Shown: positions 9,164-19,540, counted from the first letter of the stretch. The stretch is 64,000 nt of DNA from Endotrypanum monterogeii (GCA_000333855.2 CM007346.1:253046-317045); one strand, 5' to 3'. A program made the numbers and translations. The notes: a model not told the origin generated them from the sequence alone.

Positions 9164-11227
9164 TTAGAGAACTTTCTCCCTCGGCTTAGGCAGGCTACCC
9201 TTCGTAATGCAGGACATTGTGTGCAGGTCGCGCTTGTCGAGGCCAAGCTCCAAAGCCAGCTGTCGCGTTCGCAATGGAATAAACTGATTTTCTGTACTGA
9301 CCTCACGCATCATGGGCCCGCAGGAGAGTCGATGAGACTCCCAGTGCCGCCACTCCACGGGCCTGCCACAATCTAGGCAGAGAACCACCTGGTGTTTCTC
9401 TCTGTGCGGCTCCAACAGATCGAGAGAGACCGTCTGGTTGCAATCGCTGCACCAACGCACCGATCGCACACACGTGGCCCAGTGCTCAAAAAAGGAGCCA
9501 GTCGGCACAAATTGTTTACAGTTGCGGCACCATTGCTCTTTGGCGGAGCTGAGAGGTCTGTTGCTTATCATGTGGTAGTAGATGCGTGTTGGCTCGTGCA
9601 CCATGCCATCAAGGTTGGCGAAGTCCGACGTATTGCGAATGGTGAAGTCAGCAAAGCTGCGCTGATGCGCGAGGAGGTTGCCGAGGTCATTTGTGTCTGC
9701 CATCCGCCGGCAGTTGAGGTTGACGAAAAAAGTGTGGGGGTATGTGACGATGTTCATCGGGCACACCCGCTTGCGCGGGAAAACAGGGAACTGCTGTACT
9801 TCATACCGGATCTCTGGATAAAAGGGGTGGTAGCACACTACACGCATGCGGGGCACATCGATGGTGCGATGCTCACGGGGAAAGTGGATAGACAAGAAGT
9901 GTGGCCGCACCTGCATCACCTCACCCACCGCACCTCCAGGCACCCCGTAGCTCTCTTGGCCATCGAGGAGTAGGTGCACTCGGCTACCAACGTCCACGTT
10001 GAGGGCGTCGACCAGTCCCAGTGACACCGCCGAGCAGGAATGCACAAGCATGTTCACGAGGAAGTTGCCCATCTCTGTCCGCTTGAGCTGGCGATAGCGC
10101 TGCGGCATTTCTTTCACAGCAGGCTGACGAGGGAAGCGAAGCAACATACGAGTCGCAACGAACGAGTTGGAGGTGATGTCGTCGTTGAGCAGGGCCAGAG
10201 CGGAGGGGGAAGACGAGGGTGATGAGTGGCTGGCTGCGGAGCTGTCCTCACCCTCTACGTCATCCTTCGCTGCTTCGGGAGTCCCTCCCGGGGCATCTAA
10301 CGAAACGTCAGTCGGCTCGTCCGAAAAGCGTGTCCACTGGGCCATGCTCATAGCATCATCCTCCTCGATCTCGCCGTCACCGTCGTCCTCCACTGCTGTC
10401 GCGTTACCTTTGTCGAGTTCTGTTGTAGAGCTCGACCAGGATAAGAGACTCGCCTCTGGTTTTCCCTCCATCGACTGGGCCTCCAGCTCCTTCATGTGCG
10501 GCAAAGTCAGTGCGCCGGAAAACGCTAACTCCGTCAAACGCTGCAACTCCTTATCTTTTTGAACGTAAGACCTACGCAGCAACACCTGGGAGGGAAACAG
10601 TTGGTTCCACTGCTCCAGCTGGAAGAGGTAGCCACCCGTGTCGCTGGTAGGATCGACAGGAAGGCGCCAAAAATCTGCCGCCGCATACACACACAGTCCG
10701 CCGAACGGTTTATCTGGTTGACCACGTAATCGTCGCGCCACCGCATCCATGGAGAGCAACACCGTCGGTTGCACCCGCTCGAGTGCGTCGAGGATGAGCA
10801 CATCCACGTTGCACAGGCTCGGTAGACTGCTAGCGAAAGTAGACTCGACGAGGCGCACGTGGCGCTCCAGGGTGCCTTCCAGCTGCTCCTGTGAAGGCAA
10901 TTCATCGCGGCTCACACGTATGCCGATAAAAAAATTGATGAGCAGCCCATCCAAGCGAGCAGCCCTCCGGCTGTCTGCAGAGACGAAAGCCACGCGCTGC
11001 CCCTTCCTCTCGCAATGCAGGCCGATGGCTTTCAATAAATTCAACTTTCCGGTCCCGTGGTGGCCGCAGTAAAGGACGTTGCACTTCGCATGTACTGCCT
11101 CCCTCACCTTTGCCTGCGTTGATGCAGCGTCCACGTGATGCAGGCGGCGGAAGTTGCCAGCGAAGCCGGCAGTGTCCACCTCGCGAACGAGGTGGGCAAA
11201 CAAGCGCGCAAGATTGCGTTGAAGCAT
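9164..11227 (-). CDS. PIF1-like helicase-derived protein with degenerate ATPase motifs and three C-terminal zinc fingers
   Basis: A 687-aa protein from the ATG at 11225-11227; the six codons further upstream begin with GTG. The N-terminus (MLQRNLARLFAHLVREV) is an Arg-rich amphipathic stretch compatible with a mitochondrial presequence. The first half follows the PIF1 superfamily-1B layout. A Walker-A-like GHHGTGKL at 55-62 has Leu where Ser/Thr is needed. VDVLILDALERVQ has Ala in place of the catalytic Glu of DExx. AADFWRLPV resembles GDFxQLPP and is followed by W..LFPSQVLLRRSYVQKD. A later GGAVGEVM and QFPVFP stretch resembles the C-terminal helicase region, without the usual TIHKSQG. An acidic Ser-rich linker of about 130 residues splits the domain. 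The C-terminus has three tandem C-x2-C-x11-H-x3-[C/H] fingers at 567-586, 593-612 and 617-636 (TRAF/XAF1-like). Unwinding activity is doubtful; a nucleic-acid scaffold role is an inference. Confidence 0.8.
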   Translation of the reverse strand: MLQRNLARLFAHLVREVDTAGFAGNFRRLHHVDAASTQAKVREAVHAKCNVLYCGHHGTGKLNLLKAIGLHCERKGQRVAFVSADSRRAARLDGLLINFFIGIRVSRDELPSQEQLEGTLERHVRLVESTFASSLPSLCNVDVLILDALERVQPTVLLSMDAVARRLRGQPDKPFGGLCVYAAADFWRLPVDPTSDTGGYLFQLEQWNQLFPSQVLLRRSYVQKDKELQRLTELAFSGALTLPHMKELEAQSMEGKPEASLLSWSSSTTELDKGNATAVEDDGDGEIEEDDAMSMAQWTRFSDEPTDVSLDAPGGTPEAAKDDVEGEDSSAASHSSPSSSPSALALLNDDITSNSFVATRMLLRFPRQPAVKEMPQRYRQLKRTEMGNFLVNMLVHSCSAVSLGLVDALNVDVGSRVHLLLDGQESYGVPGGAVGEVMQVRPHFLSIHFPREHRTIDVPRMRVVCYHPFYPEIRYEVQQFPVFPRKRVCPMNIVTYPHTFFVNLNCRRMADTNDLGNLLAHQRSFADFTIRNTSDFANLDGMVHEPTRIYYHMISNRPLSSAKEQWCRNCKQFVPTGSFFEHWATCVRSVRWCSDCNQTVSLDLLEPHREKHQVVLCLDCGRPVEWRHWESHRLSCGPMMREVSTENQFIPLRTRQLALELGLDKRDLHTMSCITKGSLPKPREKVL

Positions 11228-12716
11228 GACGCGCCTATACAACACTCACCTATGCAACCACACACCACGCAGACAGACAAGCGAAGATGAGAGCCGGCGA
11301 CTTCGTTATTAAGACCGCTAGCAATAGCAGAAGAAAATGAAATACAGTTAAAGAAGATGGTGCGACTACCAAGGAAGACAATCCAAAGCACCAACACCCT
11401 CGCACCTTGCCTGCTCGCTCGCCAAGAGGGGGATAGGGCAAGTGGACAAGGAGGGGGGGGGAGGTGACGGCACCACAGACAGAAAGAAAGGGTGCTGGGG
11501 TCTGTCCTCTTTTCAGCTTTTTTTGTTTGCTTACTTCTCTGGTTTGAGTGCTTCTGATCAGAAAAGCCGGAGGAGGCACTGGGGGGGGGGGAGGTGAGAG
11601 GTCTGTAGAGATACGTGAGTAGTGGTGATAGATTTTTCACGGTGTGAATGAAAAACGCTGCGTGAAAAGGAAAAAAGAAACTTTCAAGACGCGCTTATTA
11701 AGGTTTGTGTATGACCGTGCGTGTTTGTGTCCGTGTGTCTTGAGGGAGGAAAAACTAGCAAGCAACGTACAGGAACATTGCGTGCACTCTGCTTCCACCT
11801 CCTCTGGAGAGAAACGATGACACTCTGGAGCACTCACTCGGGAATGCAGCCACACAATAAAGATGACGACTTGTGTTCCGCCCCCGTGTTGTCCTCCTTC
11901 GCAGAGAGGGACCCCAGTTTAAGCGCCCACTTGGTGGAAGTAAGGGGGGAGAGGGAAAGGAGTTCAGGATAATGCACTAAAGGTAAAAACAAGCGACTTT
12001 GCAGTCGAATTTGAAGCAGGAATATGAAATTGTGTGTGTGTGTGTGTGTGTGTGGAGGGAGGGGGGTACATGCGTTGGAGGAGTATTCAAAACCCCATAA
12101 GCCGGAGGAGCACGTGCCATGACAATCAATAACGGAGGGGAGAGTCAGAGGGAATATTGCGCAGCAGACGGCGGAGAGCAGCATGAAAGAACCATTTGAA
12201 TGTCAGTGAGAGGGAGGCGACATCGCGGCTGTTCACGCACCGTGGTATCTTCGACTCTCCCCGCATCCTAGAGCAACAACACAAACGAAATACAGACACA
12301 AGGCTGCTAGCATGGCCACCGCAGCCGATATTCCTTCGGAGGAGGAGAGTGAAGGCAACTGGCACCACTCGTTTTGATGTAAGCGGTCTCCTTGATTCTT
12401 CCGGGATAGTGCACGCCTGATGCCCTCGATAGCCCCGCCCCTAAGCACTTGAGCCTACTCACTTAGTGTGAAGCTCGAGGAGAATGCGAACACACATCCC
12501 GGATTTCCACATCATGCCCCTGTCACTGAAAAGCGGAGCTTGGTAGATATTTCATGGAGATTTTTGACTAAGCCACAAGGAGGAGCGTCATCCCCTGATC
12601 CTCGTGTCGTTCCCGCTTTTATTGGCTCCTGTGAGACACAAACACACACACACACACACACAAGTCGCGTAGAAAACCGACAAAGAGTCACACGCCCTTT
12701 CAGACATAAACGCACG

Positions 12717-12718
<2 letters not shown>

Positions 12719-12761
<43 letters not shown>
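12719..12761. repeat. (AT)n microsatellite, left of gap
   Basis: About 21 AT units lie 56 bp left of a block of Ns. A similar (TA)n begins directly after the gap. Confidence 0.95.
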
Positions 12762-12762
<1 letters not shown>

Positions 12763-12817
12763 TACTAACCGTAACAACGAACGTAACAGAGACTCGACCG
12801 ACGACACAGAGGTAGAG

Positions 12818-12881
12818 NNNNNNNNNNNNNNNNNNNNNNNNNNNNNNNNNNNNNNNNNNNNNNNNNNNNNNNNNNNNNNNN
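12818..12881. other. Assembly gap (64 N)
   Basis: The sequence is N throughout. The gap ends directly in a (TA)n run, so the true length here is unknown and probably reflects collapse or dropout in AT repeats. Confidence 0.99.

Positions 12882-12925
<44 letters not shown>
12882..12925. repeat. (TA)n microsatellite, right of gap
   Basis: A run of about 22 TA units directly abuts the Ns. Confidence 0.95.
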
Positions 12926-12927
<2 letters not shown>

Positions 12928-13249
12928 GTACACCCGTTAACAGAAACGAACACGGCGGTCATGCGTGGGGTGTAGCGCGGCGCTGATAGCCTCCCTCGCA
13001 GCCGCCTGACGAAGAGGCATAGAAACGGAAAAGGGGGGAAGGGGTGTGGTGGACGGTGAGGAGAAACAGCACAGAGATACTGTCACTGCAAACACTGTTG
13101 TTCCCCCCCTCCCTCCCCCCATCCGTCACCACTAAGGTCAAAACAAAGAGATGAGCTTTTCGTACTTGTCTTTCAATATTTCTCTCGCACCACACGCAAT
13201 CGCCCCCGCGTCGCAGATCATTGCCAGTTGCACGCGCTCCTCTGCGCCT

Positions 13250-13251
<2 letters not shown>

Positions 13252-13291
<40 letters not shown>
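13252..13291. repeat. (CA)n microsatellite
   Basis: About 20 CA units lie 87 bp beyond the stop codon of the DNAJC11-like gene. They would run as (TG)n in the spacer downstream of that gene, on its transcribed strand. Confidence 0.95.
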
Positions 13292-13298
<7 letters not shown>

Positions 13299-13378
13299 GC
13301 GCGAATACTATTACGACACGCAAGGAAGACGGAGGTAAGTGGAGGGAGGAGGAAAAGAAAGTGAAGTGGAGGTAACCT

Positions 13379-15862
13379 TCACGACTTGACCAGGTGTTCG
13401 CGCTGCGGCAATTCCACCTCATCCTCATCGTTGAAGACTGCCATGTGTTTCCGCTTGCGAAACCAGTAAACAATCTTCAGCTGCTGGGACTCTGGAGTGT
13501 ACGGGTCAGGGTTGCAGAAGCCCACAAGCGAGCTCTTCGTGGCGGCTGGAAGCGTCAGCGCCGAGTCCCGCACTAGATTCTGTACCGCAATGGTGACGTC
13601 GATGGATAGAGGGATGGAGTCACCAACGGTCGAGGTTGCGGTGATTCTAGAGTCATGCACCTGTCTCCGGAAAAGGCGCCGTGCCACAGACGAAATGATC
13701 TTCGATGGAAACCAGCCAGATACCGAGCGAGTCGCCGCTGTCACCGCCGGCGACACCTCCGCGAACTGAGGTTCAATCACCCCGTAGCGCGCGTTGATGA
13801 TGACGAGGCCGCCCCTCCGCTCCTCGCGCGCGCGATTCATAAGAACAAGACTCTCGAGCGCTCGCTGCTCCATTCGCGCCTTCTCCCGCGCCACGTCCAT
13901 CTCGGCAACGTGAAGCTCACGCTGCTGGGTGTAGTACCGAATGGCCTTGGCGCGGGCATATGGCCGGTAAAGCAATGATCCGATGCGATACAGCGCCAAC
14001 GGCGCGGAGAGCCACATAAGGCCGTGGCTTACCTTGGGTGAGATGAAGACGATGATGGGGACGGAGATTCGGTGCTGGCCGCGGGCGTACAGAAGCGATA
14101 CCTGATTCACCACGGCGAACTGCGCACTACGAACGAAGAAGATGGGCGGAGCGATGGGACTGGGGGCATAAGGAACGACGGCGGTGAATGCCAGACCATA
14201 ATGCTGCGTTGATGACTGCATGTACCACGCCTCAACACTGAAAGTCGACTGCCCAGCGAACGGCGAGCAGTTCACAGAGTACTGCACCCGTCCGTACTTG
14301 GGCGGGTGCTTGGGGTCGTTGGTGTCGACGCCGATCACGACCTTCTTGCTTGCAAAGGCAGTGAGGTTTACATTGTGGAACGCGATGAAGGTGCTGATAC
14401 CCTGCTGCACGTCTTCTGTCAGATTGCTGAGGCTGGTCCGGAAGTAACCGTGTTCGGTCAGCGACATGGCCAGCATGTTCTCCAACTCTGCGGTCGCTGA
14501 TAATTTACGCGTCAGGGTGAGCTCCAGTTTTTGCAGTAGCGCTGAATTCGATAAAAGGGTGACCTTCGATCTCAGCGTCCACAGGGGGTTCAACGCACGA
14601 GCCTGCGCGACGCACCACTTCAGCCCGTGCACCGCCATGCGCAGCGACGTCGTGTACGAGCGCACCTCGTCCGGGGTATACTCAGCCAAAGTAGTGAAGC
14701 TTGTGGTAGCCTTCCGCATTCCTGAGCTGGCGTCGTTGCGGAAAGTGATCGAGAGCTGGGGCGTGATGAGGTGTCGGAAAGATCCACGAAACTTCAAGTA
14801 CTTGGGCACGGCAGCCAACAGCATCGCCCGCGATACAGACAGACCGCGCTGCCTCTGCCCTGCACGCGCCTTGGCACCATTGATACCGCCTTTGCCACCG
14901 GGTGAAGACAGCGAATCCACCCCCTCGTTAGTCACACCACTGAGACGCTGACGGAGTTGCTCCTCCAGCTCCGGACTTGGAAGCAAGACAATGTGGCGCT
15001 GACCGTCGATAACAGCCTCTCTCGCTGTGAGGTGGGTCTGCAACGCAGAGACCGTGGAAGCAGACGATTCGTTTTCGTCCTCACTGGGCCCGGTGGAGTC
15101 AGCCGAGGATGTCGCGCCCTGCAATGGCGCCCCCGGTCGTGCTTGTATCGATGAAGATGCAGCAGCCCCTTCGGTGGGAGAAGAGGTAGCAGCTGCGTCC
15201 ACACGTTGCGTAGCCTTTGGCTGCTCATGGGAAGACAAACGAGCGAGTTGAAGCTGATCGGACGCTGATTTTTCCTTCTCAGAAATCTCAGTGTCCCGTG
15301 GTGCGCTTGACTCGGCACCAGCGCTTTTCTCGACGTTGCTCCTGCTATCGTTGCCCCTGTCGGGCCTTGGGAGGGTGAAGAGGTGGGCGGTAGAAAAATT
15401 TACGGTTATCGCGGAGGTTGCTGAAAGCAGTTGTGCGGTACGCAGCAGCTGCGCTTCTCGGTCGAGAGACAGAATGTACCTCAACACGTCGTGCCGCCGG
15501 TGCACTCCAACTGGGACTAGGGCCAACCGCTGAACTCCTGTGTCGCCACTCGCGTCATAAGCTGCGCGTTGGCGCTCGTCGGACAAGACTGTGTAGGCAT
15601 CCTGCAGCTCCTGGAAGCGGTCATTCATTAGCCTCTGCAACTCCTCTCCTTGACTCGCATGCTTGTCCGTGTGGTAGCGCTGACTAAGGAATAAAAAAGC
15701 ACGGCGTATCTCCTGTTGTGTAGCCTTTGGTGAGAGGCCAAGACGAGCGTAGTATCCCGACGGGTCTACTGCCGAAGCCCGACCTTCCTCCATGCCGCTG
15801 CAGACGGTCCCATTGCTGCCACGCAGTAACTCGGCTGCGCGGATTGTGTCCTCGTCGTCCAT
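13379..15862 (-). CDS. DNAJC11-like J-domain protein with HTD in place of HPD
   Basis: An 827-aa protein from the ATG at 15860-15862. The J domain spans about residues 33-107 (DPSGYYARLGL, EIRRAFLFLSQRYHTDKH, DAYTVLSDERQRAAYD). The hallmark HPD tripeptide, needed to stimulate Hsp70 ATPase, reads His64-Thr65-Asp66 (codon ACG at 15668-15670). A Ser/Ala-rich linker follows, about residues 170-300. The remainder matches the DNAJC11 layout: a beta-rich middle region, a basic helical segment with many EKARMEQRAL-type heptads, then GGLVIINARYGVIEP and IDVTIAVQNLVRDSAL, SLVGFCNPDP and a LKIVYWFRKRKHMAVF end, like the DUF3395 C-terminus of DNAJC11. DNAJC11 is a mitochondrial outer-membrane-associated partner of the MICOS/MIB bridge that shapes cristae, and this is the likely setting here. 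Family assignment is good; the consequence of HTD is inference. Confidence 0.88.
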   Translation of the reverse strand: MDDEDTIRAAELLRGSNGTVCSGMEEGRASAVDPSGYYARLGLSPKATQQEIRRAFLFLSQRYHTDKHASQGEELQRLMNDRFQELQDAYTVLSDERQRAAYDASGDTGVQRLALVPVGVHRRHDVLRYILSLDREAQLLRTAQLLSATSAITVNFSTAHLFTLPRPDRGNDSRSNVEKSAGAESSAPRDTEISEKEKSASDQLQLARLSSHEQPKATQRVDAAATSSPTEGAAASSSIQARPGAPLQGATSSADSTGPSEDENESSASTVSALQTHLTAREAVIDGQRHIVLLPSPELEEQLRQRLSGVTNEGVDSLSSPGGKGGINGAKARAGQRQRGLSVSRAMLLAAVPKYLKFRGSFRHLITPQLSITFRNDASSGMRKATTSFTTLAEYTPDEVRSYTTSLRMAVHGLKWCVAQARALNPLWTLRSKVTLLSNSALLQKLELTLTRKLSATAELENMLAMSLTEHGYFRTSLSNLTEDVQQGISTFIAFHNVNLTAFASKKVVIGVDTNDPKHPPKYGRVQYSVNCSPFAGQSTFSVEAWYMQSSTQHYGLAFTAVVPYAPSPIAPPIFFVRSAQFAVVNQVSLLYARGQHRISVPIIVFISPKVSHGLMWLSAPLALYRIGSLLYRPYARAKAIRYYTQQRELHVAEMDVAREKARMEQRALESLVLMNRAREERRGGLVIINARYGVIEPQFAEVSPAVTAATRSVSGWFPSKIISSVARRLFRRQVHDSRITATSTVGDSIPLSIDVTIAVQNLVRDSALTLPAATKSSLVGFCNPDPYTPESQQLKIVYWFRKRKHMAVFNDEDEVELPQREHLVKS

Positions 15863-16069
15863 GTTCGTCTAGTCCACACACACGCACAAGCTATTTCCCT
15901 TTATTTCCTTTTTTTTTTAGGCTTGCCTTTGTGCCAGCGCAAGCGTAGTCGATACGTCAAATAAAAGAATAGAAGAGGCGCGAGCGCCACGACAGAGGGA
16001 GGGAGACGCGGATGCTGTTGAGATGGGGGGAGAACCAATAACGCGGCAACACGCCTCCGTCTGTCTGTC

Positions 16070-16072
<3 letters not shown>

Positions 16073-16104
<32 letters not shown>
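16073..16104. repeat. (GT)n microsatellite
   Basis: A nearly uninterrupted GT run is visible directly, in non-coding DNA. Confidence 0.95.
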
Positions 16105-16105
<1 letters not shown>

Positions 16106-16588
16106 GAGGGGAAGGGAAGGTTATGATGTCAAGAGAGCTTTATAGCAATGCTATGGGAAACGAATTTGCATGTGCTCGCTGCTGTGCATGTGGAGAGAGG
16201 CAAAATGAGTGGAGATGTGAATTCGATTCGAGTGAAGTTAGGAGGAGAGGGGGGGACAAAGGCGACGTAAAACCCGGAGAAAAAGAAAATACACGTATGA
16301 AGTCCAGCCAGGGGGGGGGTGGATGGGAATCAGCAAACAACAGAGAAGGACGAGACAGTGTGGAGTGGTGGGTAGTTATTTGTTTTCGGTAGGGCGCCAT
16401 GGTGACAAATTTCCCTTCTTTTTTCCACTCGCAGATGGAGAGTTCTGTCGCTCCTTTGTCTGAATATCCTTGCCTCATGCACCCACTCTCGAACACATTC
16501 CCGTAAAAAAAAAAAAAGGGGGAGGGAAGGGGAGATGGACGAGCAATTTCCCCGTAGGGCAAAAAAATCGAAAAGCCCTCTCACGCAT

Positions 16589-16610
16589 GTGTGTGTGTGT
16601 GTGTGTGTGT
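16589..16610. repeat. (GT)n microsatellite
   Basis: About 11 GT units in non-coding DNA. Confidence 0.9.
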
Positions 16611-16811
16611 ATCGACGGGTTCAAGAACACGTCCTCTAAGTTGCCGACCACACGGAGAGTGGTCAAGTGCGTATGTGTGCGTACGTGGGGAGGGGGGATG
16701 GGCAAGGGGGGAAAGCGCATGCATGTCTGAGAAAGAGCGGCGTTGACCCCCACCTCCCACAGACACACGGTCAGTCGTAGACCCCCCTCGCCCCTTTTTT
16801 TTCTTACCGTC

Positions 16812-18527
16812 TCATTCACTGGAAGAAACGACACGACTCGCGTATAAGTCGCTGGGGCGAGTTCCGCCTGATGTGTTACCCATGACAGCGTCCTGCGGAA
16901 TGTAGCGGGGGTCCCATCTGCCTGCCCTACCCCCTCGGTGCATATCAACGCTGCTTGAGGGTCGCGCCCCAAGACCAAGTGCCCCATACGTTGAGTTGGG
17001 CGCTGTCAGCTGCTGCAGCACACCGTACCACAAGTCGAACTTGTGGCGAATTTCCGTCGCGAGACGAATGCACCGACCAGGGGTTTGAATCGACATGCGG
17101 TAGAACACGCCAGACGACGTCTTCGACTGCAGGCAGTCTGCTGTCAGGCTAGAAACATGAGACAACTTCACTTCTGATTTGAGGAGCATATTCCCCCTCG
17201 GCGAAGGCGCCCACGTGAGGGTGCCGCACTGGGGATTAAGCCTCACGTAGCGTTGGTGCACCCGTTGCGATTGGGTCCACTTGTAGAACCAGTCACCCAC
17301 TTGTAGCTTCTCAAGAATCGCTCTTGAGAGCATTTCTGCATTAGTCCGCTCCTCGCGCGTGGAGGAATGCACGGCATCCATGAGTCGGTGCATCATAAAC
17401 TTCTCTTGGTTTGCGCGACTCGCCTCGAAGCCGTAGGCGCGCGAGGCCTCTAGTCGCGGGTAGGCTAGGAATTCGCGCGGCGGCTGATATTGCGGATTCG
17501 TTATAAATGCCGCAAATTCCTGCGTTCGAAATAGATTTCGCTGGGTGAAGACTGTCTGTGCAACATACCCGTTAACTCCCATCTCGTCGGAGAGCGACTT
17601 TTTTTCCGCCTCCCGCTTCGCGCCTGCAGTGGTGAGTGCCGCCTTGACCGCAAGAAATGTATCTGCTGCTGGCCTGTCTGATATTTCCACACCGGCAGTA
17701 GAGCCTTGTGATATTGGCAGGTGATCGACTGATTCCGGCGCCTGCATTCCCTGCTGCCTCTGCGACTGCGTGACTAACCTCTCGGGAGGAGGGCGGCTGG
17801 GAGGCTTTCTGCTAATTGTCAGCGGTGCGGAGCTGGCATCCATGACACCTGGATTTGCTGCCCCGGGGACAAAAGACCGGGCCGCACGCGACTTTGGCGG
17901 ACGAGGAGGGTGCGTTTCGTTTCTCTGGTATGTATCTGGTGCCGGTATTCGGCTAGAGGGTCGACGCGCCTGTTGTAACAACGGCGATGGAGCTGCACTT
18001 GCGTGATCCTCTCTCGGATATGTTGACGTGATGAGCGAAGCGATCTCCGCCACCGATCGCTTTTTGACATCGGAAATGCTGTTTCCCGGCCAGTGATCGC
18101 CGCCCGAATGCTCGAAGATGGCCCGGGACTTTCTTTCGATGGCAACACCAGGAGCAGAGATTCGCGACGACCTAGACGCCGGCTCTGGTAGTTGTGTCCT
18201 GCTCAGCTGACTCGACCTCTCATCGCATGGCGGTGATGCGGTGCGTATGTCCCTCGTTGTCGGGACATGGGCAGGCTGTGGCGCTTCGGCTGCAGAAGGA
18301 TATCTCTCGTTGAGTTTTTTCCCAAAGGATGAAGTGCTCCTCGAGGTGGTCGATCGCACAGAGGCTAACATATGTGGCACTGGCACAGAGGCCCCGTGGC
18401 GCCTTAGCGGTGGCTGCTCCATGCGGCTTGCCTCACGGTCGTCACAGCTGTAAAAATCGTAGGTGAGCGGCATCGGATGGGGGGCGTATTCGCTACCACG
18501 AACATTGCCTCGGACACGGTCAGACAT
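16812..18527 (-). CDS. PH-like-domain protein with long disordered N-terminus
   Basis: A 571-aa protein from the ATG at 18525-18527. The frame extends further upstream only through a run encoding Phe-Phe-Phe from a T-rich tract, with no earlier ATG. Residues 1-300 are Ser/Arg/Pro-rich and probably disordered. A helical stretch follows (AAFITNPQYQPPREFLAYPR, then a region with several Arg/Glu). Residues about 405-500 look like a pleckstrin-homology fold: LQVGDWFYKWTQSQRVHQRY, then LNPQCGTLTWAPSP, KLSHVSSLTADC and a final helix IRHKFDLWYGVLQQL with the conserved Trp. The strand pattern and the W..KW..R.H.RY..L beginning are reminiscent of PH domains in microtubule- or cortex-associated proteins. 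It could bind phosphoinositides or tubulin-associated partners. The function is not known, and the fold call is by eye. Confidence 0.75.
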   Translation of the reverse strand: MSDRVRGNVRGSEYAPHPMPLTYDFYSCDDREASRMEQPPLRRHGASVPVPHMLASVRSTTSRSTSSFGKKLNERYPSAAEAPQPAHVPTTRDIRTASPPCDERSSQLSRTQLPEPASRSSRISAPGVAIERKSRAIFEHSGGDHWPGNSISDVKKRSVAEIASLITSTYPREDHASAAPSPLLQQARRPSSRIPAPDTYQRNETHPPRPPKSRAARSFVPGAANPGVMDASSAPLTISRKPPSRPPPERLVTQSQRQQGMQAPESVDHLPISQGSTAGVEISDRPAADTFLAVKAALTTAGAKREAEKKSLSDEMGVNGYVAQTVFTQRNLFRTQEFAAFITNPQYQPPREFLAYPRLEASRAYGFEASRANQEKFMMHRLMDAVHSSTREERTNAEMLSRAILEKLQVGDWFYKWTQSQRVHQRYVRLNPQCGTLTWAPSPRGNMLLKSEVKLSHVSSLTADCLQSKTSSGVFYRMSIQTPGRCIRLATEIRHKFDLWYGVLQQLTAPNSTYGALGLGARPSSSVDMHRGGRAGRWDPRYIPQDAVMGNTSGGTRPSDLYASRVVSSSE

Positions 18528-18707
18528 GCTCAAGAGAAAAAAAAAATGGCGCTGCGACAGCGATGATTTCACATGGTGATTCGCTCGCCACTGATGTCGT
18601 CCGTGTCGACGCTCTCAGGCGGTGGGGGGACGATGAGAAAGGGAAGAAGAAATGAGTGTATAGTAAAGGAAGACAGGAGAGAAGGCTCATAGCCTTGGAA
18701 CGGAAAA

Positions 18708-18708
<1 letters not shown>

Positions 18709-18740
<32 letters not shown>
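18709..18740. repeat. (GT)n microsatellite
   Basis: About 15 GT units, followed by a G-rich stretch. Confidence 0.95.
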
Positions 18741-18742
<2 letters not shown>

Positions 18743-18846
18743 AGGGGGAGGGGGGAGGCCATGATCGATAGATGATGCTCTTATAAGCAGCTGCTTCCGA
18801 GAGCAGCGCATCCCCTCATCCCCCTCCCCCCCCCACCCCAAGCAGG

Positions 18847-18869
18847 CACACACACACACACACACACAC
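18847..18869. repeat. (CA)n microsatellite
   Basis: About 11 CA units, opposite in orientation to the (GT)n run 110 bp to the left. The two could form an imperfect inverted pair. Confidence 0.9.
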
Positions 18870-19041
18870 CGCACGCTCCTTTGGGATTGATTTCGGGATG
18901 ACGGAGCTGCTCTGGAGTTTCTCTCAAGATGCACATGGGACCTGTGCACAACGCAAAGGGATTCCTCACTGAATATGTGATAAAGCGGCAAGATGCGGTA
19001 AGGGAAGACACAGCGAAACGGAAAGACAAAAAATGGATACA

Positions 19042-19069
19042 CTATATATATATATATATATATATATAT
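19042..19069. repeat. (TA)n microsatellite
   Basis: About 14 TA units in non-coding DNA. Confidence 0.95.
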
Positions 19070-19540
19070 TGCAAGAGAGAAAGAACGAGCTGGGGTGAAG
19101 AAAGAGGGATGGAATGGGGGTGGTAAGGAATGGGAGTTCGAACGTGGAAACGCAGCAATGCAGGCAACGCGTACGCGCCAGCACTCGTGAATATGCCTCT
19201 TCTTCCTTTATCTGCAGCAAAAAAAAAAAGGCACGGCAGATAAGGACTCCATGATACAGAAATTGTCCTCATTCCATCACCCACACCACACACCTCCTCA
19301 TTTAACATCTCCACTGCACTTCCCCCTCCCTTCCTCCTATTCCATTCGACACTGTTTTTTTTTCTTGTCGAAGGGTGTCTGTGTTTCTCGAAGCAGAAGA
19401 TGAGCAGTGTAGTCACTAGCAGAACTGAAAAGGATAAGCGAAAAAACGGCAGGCCAAAGTTTAAGATATATTTCGGCATCGCTACCCCCTCGGAATCGCC
19501 CATGGGGAAGAGGAACAACGAATATATATCTTACAAATCT

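Larger units (their letters stand above)
11228..13378. other. Intergenic spacer with microsatellites and an assembly gap
   Basis: About 2.15 kb with no supported gene. It holds (GT)n at 12031-12053, (CA)n at 12641-12662, (AT)n at 12719-12761, a run of 64 Ns, another (TA)n at 12882-12925 and (CA)n at 13252-13291. G runs lie near 11452-11461 and 11581-11591. The open frames here are made of repeat-derived Ile-Tyr, Thr-His or Cys-Val strings. Confidence 0.65.
15863..16811. other. Intergenic spacer with two (GT)n repeats
   Basis: About 950 bp without a supported gene. It has (GT)n at 16073-16104 and 16589-16610, A runs near 16505-16517 and a G run near 16311-16319. Open frames are low-complexity. 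Confidence 0.6.

Noticed and set aside
12700..12962. Short frames encoding Ile-Tyr repeats beside the 64-N gap
   Set aside because: They are direct translations of (TA)n microsatellites and Ns.
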